A stretch of 20,639 nucleotides of DNA from Methanomassiliicoccaceae archaeon UBA72 (GTDB lineage Archaea; Thermoplasmatota; Thermoplasmata; Methanomassiliicoccales; Methanomethylophilaceae): contig DAVO01000004.1 in assembly GCA_002509405.1 (NCBI GenBank), positions 1 to 20,639 on the forward strand, read 5' to 3'. The notes beneath the pieces are model-generated. The model searched no databases, was not told the origin of the DNA, and was given only the letters and a program-made list of their open reading frames with translations. A program made the translations under genes and the position numbers. Position 1 is the first letter of the stretch, and each line of letters opens with the position of its first letter. This document shows, piece after piece, positions 16,422 through 20,639 of the stretch.

Positions 16422-16459
16422 ATAAATAGCCGACAATTACTAATACCCGTAAGGGGTGG
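16422..16459 (+). promoter_or_regulatory. Candidate TATA box and ribosome-binding site for the GT-C gene
   Basis: ATAAATA lies at 16422-16428, and a G-rich GGGGTGGG ends near 16460, about 7 nt before the GTG start at 16467. The spacing supports the GTG start. The GT-C and secreted-protein pair may therefore be transcribed independently of the GT4 gene before it. Confidence 0.45.
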
Positions 16460-16466
16460 GCTCGAC

Positions 16467-17810
16467 GTGGATTTCTTTCATCTCTCCGGTGTCCTAGGCG
16501 ATAATTCCGCCAAGGGAAGGATTGGCAGGAGTCTTCTGTATATCTTCATCGCAGGTATTGTCCTGAGGCTGTTCCTGGGGCCCCTGTCCTTCAGCTTCGA
16601 TATGTCATTCTTCGTGATCACCGGGGCTGGCTTCGAGAGCGGGCGGACGCTCTACGAAGCGGGGAATTTCTACTACCCTCCGGTGTACGGGTACTTCCTC
16701 TCGGCGCTGACGTACATGTGGAATTTCCTCCCCTTCCAGTCGGGCTACATGTCGGAGCTTCTGGTGAATTCCACAGCGGTATCCGATTTTTCACAGGTCT
16801 ATATCTCGTCCATGGCCCTAGTATTTGTTTACAAAATACCTCTTACCGTGATCGATCTGGCATGTTCCTGGCTCATCTATGTGATGGTCAAGGAGAAGAC
16901 CGGGGACCGGAGGAAGGCGGAGATAGGTTTCGCGCTGTTCTTCCTGTCGCCGCTGGTCCTGTGGTCTTCTTCGGTCGCATGCATGTTCGATTCGCTGTCC
17001 GCGTTCTTCATGATCTTCTCCATATATTCGCTGACCAAGAACCAATATCTTCTCTCCGGGGCGATGCTGTCCCTGGCGTTCTTCACGAAGCTCTTCCCGA
17101 TCGTCATAGGCTTCGCGGTCATTTGTTACATAATATCCGGAAGCGAAGGCAGGTGGAAGGAGGTCTTCAAGAAGGCCGCGATGTACGCCGCCGGTTTCGC
17201 CATAGCCGCGGCCATAGTCCTGTTGCCTCTGGTCCTGAACGGCGAGCTCTCCTCCTCCTTCGGCTTCTTCGGCGACCGCACCGAAGGCACATCTTCCGGC
17301 GGAGGCGGCCTGCTGGACTTTTTCGCCAACCCCACGCCGGACAAGTTCATCTACGCTTTCCCGATAATGTTCCTCCTCATCGCGATCTTTTCGATGCTGG
17401 CGTTCATGCGCGACGGCGACGACGACAAGAAGCTCGTCATGGCCTCGGTGATCTCGGTGTGCACGTTATTCATCTGGCCGCCGATACCCACCTACCCGGT
17501 CATCGCGATAGCCTTGATCGCGTTAGCGGTGGCATACTGCGGGAGGAGGGAATGGCTGATCCCGTGGCTGCTTTTCTCCATACTTATGGTGGTGCACCAC
17601 ATCTTGAACTTCGGCGGCAGGATACTTTACACGCTTGCCAACGAGACGTCCTTACTGGATCTGGGGAGCACGGTAGCGAAGTACTTCCAATTCCTGCCCC
17701 TGTCGTGGGACCTGATGTACTATACGCTGCTGGCTCTGTTCATTCCCGGGATAGCATGCATCATAGCGGCCTTCTACTCGCTTAAACACGGAGAGGAGGC
17801 GGAGACTTGA
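16467..17810 (+). CDS. Polytopic GT-C-like membrane glycosyltransferase
   Basis: This 447-residue protein has around ten hydrophobic segments, beginning near residues 22-40. The first extracytoplasmic loop contains FSFD with D45 and then NFYYPPVYGYF, a layout seen in GT-C enzymes (PMT, ALG and GT87 groups) that use polyprenyl-phosphate sugars outside the membrane. R34 precedes the loop. A later loop (about 263-285) is rich in Gly and Ser. The start is GTG with a G-rich ribosome-binding site 7 nt upstream. The stop overlaps the TTG of the next gene (TTGA), so the two products are probably made together. The membrane topology is clear; the GT-C label is by general pattern, with no specific subfamily recognised. 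Confidence 0.72.
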   Translation: MDFFHLSGVLGDNSAKGRIGRSLLYIFIAGIVLRLFLGPLSFSFDMSFFVITGAGFESGRTLYEAGNFYYPPVYGYFLSALTYMWNFLPFQSGYMSELLVNSTAVSDFSQVYISSMALVFVYKIPLTVIDLACSWLIYVMVKEKTGDRRKAEIGFALFFLSPLVLWSSSVACMFDSLSAFFMIFSIYSLTKNQYLLSGAMLSLAFFTKLFPIVIGFAVICYIISGSEGRWKEVFKKAAMYAAGFAIAAAIVLLPLVLNGELSSSFGFFGDRTEGTSSGGGGLLDFFANPTPDKFIYAFPIMFLLIAIFSMLAFMRDGDDDKKLVMASVISVCTLFIWPPIPTYPVIAIALIALAVAYCGRREWLIPWLLFSILMVVHHILNFGGRILYTLANETSLLDLGSTVAKYFQFLPLSWDLMYYTLLALFIPGIACIIAAFYSLKHGEEAET

Positions 17811-18817
17811 AGACCGGAAAGCTGTACGTCCTGGCGATAGCCGTGGTTGCGTTCATGGTTGCGGGGCAGTTCCTGGCCTACGGGGCTAATCCGTACCATA
17901 CTTCTTCCGATTCATGGAGCGTCTATGGAGGCATCGGGTACGAGGTCAGCTCGAACACCTCCTCGAATTACGACGCCCTGCTGATCGACACGGGCATTTA
18001 CATCCCCGACGGCCTGATGATCTACGAAGACTCCAGCTATGTATCTTATTTCGACCAGTCGTACATGCTCGAAACGACGGACCTTCTGTGCTCGGAGCTT
18101 TCGTTGCGCAACGTGGAATATACGATAGTGGATGCAGAGCAGATCAGGGCCGAACTAGAGGAGGACATCTCGAACGGCTCGGCCGATATGAGGCTTATCA
18201 TCCCCGTCGGAGTACTTCCCGACACCATATACGACGGCGGACCGGACAGCCTGATATTGAAATGGCTGGAGACAGGCGGGGTCCTGTACTGGACCGGTTA
18301 TACCCTGGGTTGCGGGATCTCTTCTGTTTCCGGTGTTTATGAGCGCGATAGCGGCTATGCGGCCGATTTCCTCGGGATCGCCGATCAGGACATCAGGAAG
18401 GACCCTTATGTCTCATCCCTTTACGCCACGGAAAAGGCAGAGGACTACTGTATCGGCGAGTCAATGTCCATCATGTACAACGACTCGACGTTCGGCATAA
18501 ACACTCAGAATCTGACGGACTACATATCGATAGGGTTCACATCCTCCGGCTATGACTCGCTGGTCCTTGCCAAATATCAAGGAGGGGACGGAATGATCGT
18601 GGTATTCGGAGGTAAGCCGGCAATAAACACGATGCCCACAATAGCACAGGTGATCGCATCGAAACTGACCTACTGCTCGGTCATCGCAGAACACGATTCC
18701 GGCAAACTTTTCCATTCCTCGGAGAGGGGGACCATGGAAACGGACCCATCGAAAATCTATTCGCTCTACATCTATGTCGGCACGCCCCAGATATACGCCA
18801 GGACCTTTGACCATTGA
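17807..18817 (+). CDS. Secreted or membrane-anchored protein of unknown function, coupled to the GT-C gene
   Basis: This 336-residue protein has a hydrophobic N-terminal segment at about 6-25 (LYVLAIAVVAFMVAG) that would act as signal peptide or anchor; the rest is soluble and acidic. Four N-glycosylation sequons are present: N50, N123, N225 and N235. The middle, with IIPVGVLPDT and WLETGGVLYWTGYTLG, recalls class I glutamine-amidotransferase-like folds used as extracytoplasmic sensor domains, but no catalytic triad is apparent. The start is TTG, overlapping the GT-C stop by 4 nt, with GGAGG 7 nt upstream at 17795-17799. Coupling suggests it works with that enzyme, as acceptor, chaperone or regulator. 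I do not recognise the family. Confidence 0.8.
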   Translation: MKTGKLYVLAIAVVAFMVAGQFLAYGANPYHTSSDSWSVYGGIGYEVSSNTSSNYDALLIDTGIYIPDGLMIYEDSSYVSYFDQSYMLETTDLLCSELSLRNVEYTIVDAEQIRAELEEDISNGSADMRLIIPVGVLPDTIYDGGPDSLILKWLETGGVLYWTGYTLGCGISSVSGVYERDSGYAADFLGIADQDIRKDPYVSSLYATEKAEDYCIGESMSIMYNDSTFGINTQNLTDYISIGFTSSGYDSLVLAKYQGGDGMIVVFGGKPAINTMPTIAQVIASKLTYCSVIAEHDSGKLFHSSERGTMETDPSKIYSLYIYVGTPQIYARTFDH

Positions 18818-18843
18818 GCGTATCGGCAAGGAAAGGAACCATC

Positions 18844-18849
18844 TTTTTT
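18844..18849 (+). terminator. Candidate T6 terminator after the secreted-protein gene
   Basis: A run of six T lies 27 nt past the stop. A TATA-like ACATAAATTG follows at 18861-18870, about 50 nt before the next start codon, so the next gene probably has its own promoter. Confidence 0.35.
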
Positions 18850-18916
18850 AACAGAACTCAACATAAATTGAAATAATGTCAAGTCGCTGGCAATCGCGTA
18901 CGGGGATCGGAATACG

Positions 18917-19972
18917 ATGAAGGTGCAGATTATCAGGCCTCTGAAGGAAGACACGAAAAAAATGTCTGGCATAGGCTACTATGCCGACTTCCTGGAGGCC
19001 CAGCTCGAGGAAATGGGATGTGAGGTCGAGTCCATAGATTTTGAACTGAACCTCGACCACGGCATTAAGCATATGCTCATCGACAACATCCTTTGCCCCA
19101 TCTTGATGGCGATCAGGGGGAGGAAGGACACGGACATCGTGCATGCGACGGCCGAGCACTGCTCTATATTTTTTCCCTTCACAAAGGCGAAGCGCATCGT
19201 CACATTCCATCATGTGCTGAAGAAGAACGAGTCGAACACCAGGTCCTGGGGGTTCATTTGGCGCATTTCCGTCATAATAGCAAAAATGTTCGCGGACGAA
19301 TTCATAGCCATCTCTCCTCTGACCAAGGAGGATATGATAAGAACGCTACGCATCCCCGCGGAGAAGATAACGGTCGCAATGCACCCCCCGAAATCCGAGA
19401 TGTTCAGGGAGGATGTTCCGAAGGAGGATATCGTCACGTTCGTCGGTTCCTTCACGGAGAGGAAGAACCCCTGCGCCGCGCTGTCGGTGCTCAAGGAGAT
19501 GCTGTAGAGGCCGGAGTTCCGCGGATACAGGCTGGTGATGTGCGGCAACGGGCCGCGCAGAGAGGAGGCCGAGAGGATGATATCGGAAATGGGCCTGAGC
19601 GGGGATGTGGACATGATCCGCAACCTATCGGTCGGCGAGCTCCGAAAACTGTATGGGAGAAGTAGGTTCCTTCTGAACACCTCGGGTTTCGAGGGCCTCG
19701 GAATAACCACGTTGGAGGCTCAGATGTGCGGGACCCCGGTACTATATTTCGAAAGCGCCGTGATGCCGTCCGAGGTGATGGTGGCGGCGATACCCTGCCG
19801 CGACGAGATTGACATGGTCGACAAGGCATCGGAGCTCCTCGCCGACGGAGAACGTATGGCCAAGGTCATAGAATTCGGCATAGAGTACTCGACGCGGTTC
19901 GGAAAGGACTACAGCGAGAAACTCAAAAAGATCTACTTAAAAAATGTTGGTCGGGCGTATAAAACGCCTTAA
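18917..19972 (+). CDS. Family 4 glycosyltransferase with one in-frame TAG (candidate pyrrolysine codon)
   Basis: Read through the TAG at codon 197, this is a 351-residue GT-B enzyme paralogous to the gene at 15332-16372. The N-terminal part holds MSGIGYYADFLEAQ and IVTFHHVLKK. The donor domain has FVGSFTERKN at 175-184 with R182/K183, and the EX7E pair E259...E267 in FEGLGITTLEAQMCGTPVL. Both parts are in one frame, and no other stop or indel is seen. Motifs on both sides line up with the paralogue residue for residue, and the TAG falls where the paralogue has a Glu codon (GAG). Either UAG is read (pyrrolysine or suppression), or this is a very recent nonsense mutation leaving a 196-residue truncated product, or a sequencing error. 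Stop is TAA. Confidence 0.8.
19505..19507 (+). other. In-frame TAG within a glycosyltransferase gene
   Basis: The codon sits between KEML and RPEFRGYR, at the predicted end of the helix after the ERKN motif, probably on the protein surface. TAG is not used as the final stop by any of the 16 other gene ends visible here. Confidence 0.9.
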
Positions 19973-19978
19973 TCGGTT

Positions 19979-20248
19979 TCAGAGATTGGTCATCGAGACG
20001 CACTCGACGTTCTCAACGTTCGCGATAGAACGGAGGCCCTCTTCGATCTTGGACCCGACGCTTTCGTCGGAATCGTCGATGAGGAATCCTACGGACACCT
20101 TCATGAGTCCGAAGGCTACCGGCTTGATCGAACACTCTGTGATCGACACTCCGCCGGGCAGTATTCCCGATATCGCGTCGGCGATAGCGTCCATGTCTAC
20201 CTCGGTCCCGGTCGGGAAAAGGTCATATCCGGCTACGATCTGAGGCAT
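19979..20248 (-). CDS. Translation elongation factor 1-beta (aEF-1 beta)
   Basis: This 89-residue protein has the normal length and ferredoxin-like pattern of the archaeal guanine-nucleotide exchange factor for EF-1 alpha. Recognisable parts are MPQIVAGYDLFPTGTEVD at the start, then the central IKPVAFGLMKVSVGFLI, and the C-terminal VENVECVSMTNL. I place the start at ATG 20248, because GAGGTG (20259-20254) lies 5 nt before it. A GTG at 20254 overlaps that ribosome-binding site and cannot use it. The gene follows the Zn-ribbon gene closely, whose stop codon overlaps the binding site. This pairing is common in archaea. It marks the return to core genes after the glycan locus. Confidence 0.95.
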   Translation of the reverse strand: MPQIVAGYDLFPTGTEVDMDAIADAISGILPGGVSITECSIKPVAFGLMKVSVGFLIDDSDESVGSKIEEGLRSIANVENVECVSMTNL

Positions 20249-20257
20249 CTTCACACC

Positions 20258-20422
20258 TCACGGTCCGACGAATCCGCATTTCTTGCACTCGTAGTGTACA
20301 CCCTGGTCGCGGCACTGGTCGCACCTGCCGATCTCCTGTTCCCCGCACTTGGGGCACTTAAAGAACGTGTTGCCCTTTCCAGTGAGCCTGACGCCGCATG
20401 AAGAGCATATCTTGTCTGCCAT
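20258..20422 (-). CDS. Small Zn-ribbon RNA-binding protein (COG2888/HVO_2753 type)
   Basis: This 54-residue protein holds four CxxC motifs (CSSCG, CPKCG, CDQCR, CKKCG), enough for two zinc sites, and ends in CGFVGP. It belongs to a widespread archaeal family usually annotated as having a role in translation, and it sits just before aEF-1 beta, as it often does. The frame is open to 20497, but I take ATG 20422: a clear TATA box (TTTAAATA, minus strand 20452-20445) would start transcription almost exactly there, giving a leaderless mRNA. The longer form would place the promoter inside the coding region. Confidence 0.92.
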   Translation of the reverse strand: MADKICSSCGVRLTGKGNTFFKCPKCGEQEIGRCDQCRDQGVHYECKKCGFVGP

Positions 20423-20444
20423 GCGCTTGCGATACTTTTCTTCA

Positions 20445-20452
20445 TATTTAAA
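20445..20452 (-). promoter_or_regulatory. TATA box for the Zn-ribbon / aEF-1 beta operon
   Basis: The minus strand reads TTTAAATA, about 23-30 nt before ATG 20422. This predicts a leaderless transcript and decides the start of the Zn-ribbon gene. Confidence 0.6.
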
Positions 20453-20505
20453 CAGAGCACTATAGGCACGGAAAATCGTATCAACGTTGCGGTACATCGC
20501 GTCTC

Positions 20506-20639
20506 ATGGACATAAGGCCCGAATGCGTACCCTGCCTGCTGAACAGAGTGCTGTTCCAGGCACGGCTTGCCGGCAACGGCAGCGAGTTCAGAGCGCTGTC
20601 GGCCGCGCTGTCGGCGTACGCCGAAGAATTCGCCGAAGG
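20506..20639 (+). CDS. DUF89/ARMT1-like protein, N-terminal part only
   Basis: Only the first 44 codons are in the window. They begin MDIRPECVPCLLNRVLFQA, whose CxxC near the start is typical of archaeal DUF89 proteins. The wider family contains metal-dependent damage-control phosphatases acting on sugar phosphates and cofactor derivatives. The metal-binding residues lie beyond the window edge. The gene is divergent from the Zn-ribbon gene with 83 nt between starts. The family call rests on the N-terminus alone. Confidence 0.7.
   Translation, partial: MDIRPECVPCLLNRVLFQARLAGNGSEFRALSAALSAYAEEFAE

Noticed and set aside
16718..17785. A 355-codon open frame on the plus strand
   Set aside because: It lies inside the GT-C gene in another frame, is rich in Arg and His without hydrophobic segments or known motifs, and is a by-product of G/C-rich codons.
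19535..19972. Separate small gene for the C-terminal half of the second GT4
   Set aside because: It lies in the same frame as the N-terminal half and starts at an internal Met within the donor domain. A single gene with an in-frame TAG is the simpler reading.
20423..20497. Longer N-terminus for the Zn-ribbon protein
   Set aside because: It would put the TATA box inside the coding region. ATG 20422 fits a leaderless start and the family's length.
1..20639. tRNA, rRNA, CRISPR array, transposase or integrase
   Set aside because: I looked for T-loop-like motifs, regularly spaced direct repeats and transposase motifs on both strands and found none. The only repeats are the coding Sel1 units.

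Overview
The window is archaeal and reads as a surface-polysaccharide or protein-glycan locus. Evidence for Archaea is an aEF-1 beta gene next to a four-CxxC Zn-ribbon gene, TATA-type promoter elements about 25-45 nt before start codons, GGAGG/GAGGTG ribosome-binding sites, a two-function phosphoglucose/phosphomannose isomerase of the archaeal type, and frequent GTG and TTG starts. Sixteen checkable gene ends use TGA 13 times, TAA 3 times and TAG never. One glycosyltransferase carries a single in-frame TAG with an intact gene body behind it. With the Sel1 repeats, this suggests a pyrrolysine-using member of Thermoplasmatota such as Methanomassiliicoccales. That placement is an inference, not a proof.

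Layout, left to right. A minus-strand operon (about 5308 down to the left edge) holds a Gfo/Idh/MocA dehydrogenase, a hexapeptide-repeat acetyltransferase, a DegT-family aminotransferase, and a very large protein joining a GT2 domain, a GT-B-like domain and Sel1 repeats. The first three match the WbpB/WbpD/WbpE set that makes 3-acetamido-3-deoxy uronic acids. Next, also on the minus strand, is a UDP-glucose 6-dehydrogenase gene. Divergent from it are an ABC-2 permease and an ATPase (Wzm/Wzt type) whose ATPase carries about 17 Sel1-like repeats in place of the usual carbohydrate-binding domain. A PGI/PMI gene converges on it.

A second minus-strand operon (15212 down to 11613) encodes a GT2 glycosyltransferase, an extended-SDR sugar epimerase/dehydratase and a COG5610-type HAD protein. 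Divergent from that are plus-strand genes: a GT4 glycosyltransferase, a polytopic GT-C-like membrane protein translationally coupled to a secreted protein of unknown function, and a second GT4 paralogue interrupted by the in-frame TAG. The right end (from about 19979) returns to housekeeping genes: aEF-1 beta, the Zn-ribbon protein, and the start of a DUF89/ARMT1-like gene.

Together the genes would supply hexose phosphates (PGI/PMI), make nucleotide sugars (Ugd, the Wbp set, the SDR), assemble a glycan (GT2, GT4 and GT-C enzymes) and export it (ABC pair). The most unusual points are the two Sel1 fusions, one on a synthesis enzyme and one on the exporter ATPase, and the candidate UAG-recoded glycosyltransferase. 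I saw no tRNA, rRNA, CRISPR array, transposase or integrase, and no stretch over 300 bases lacks a gene.
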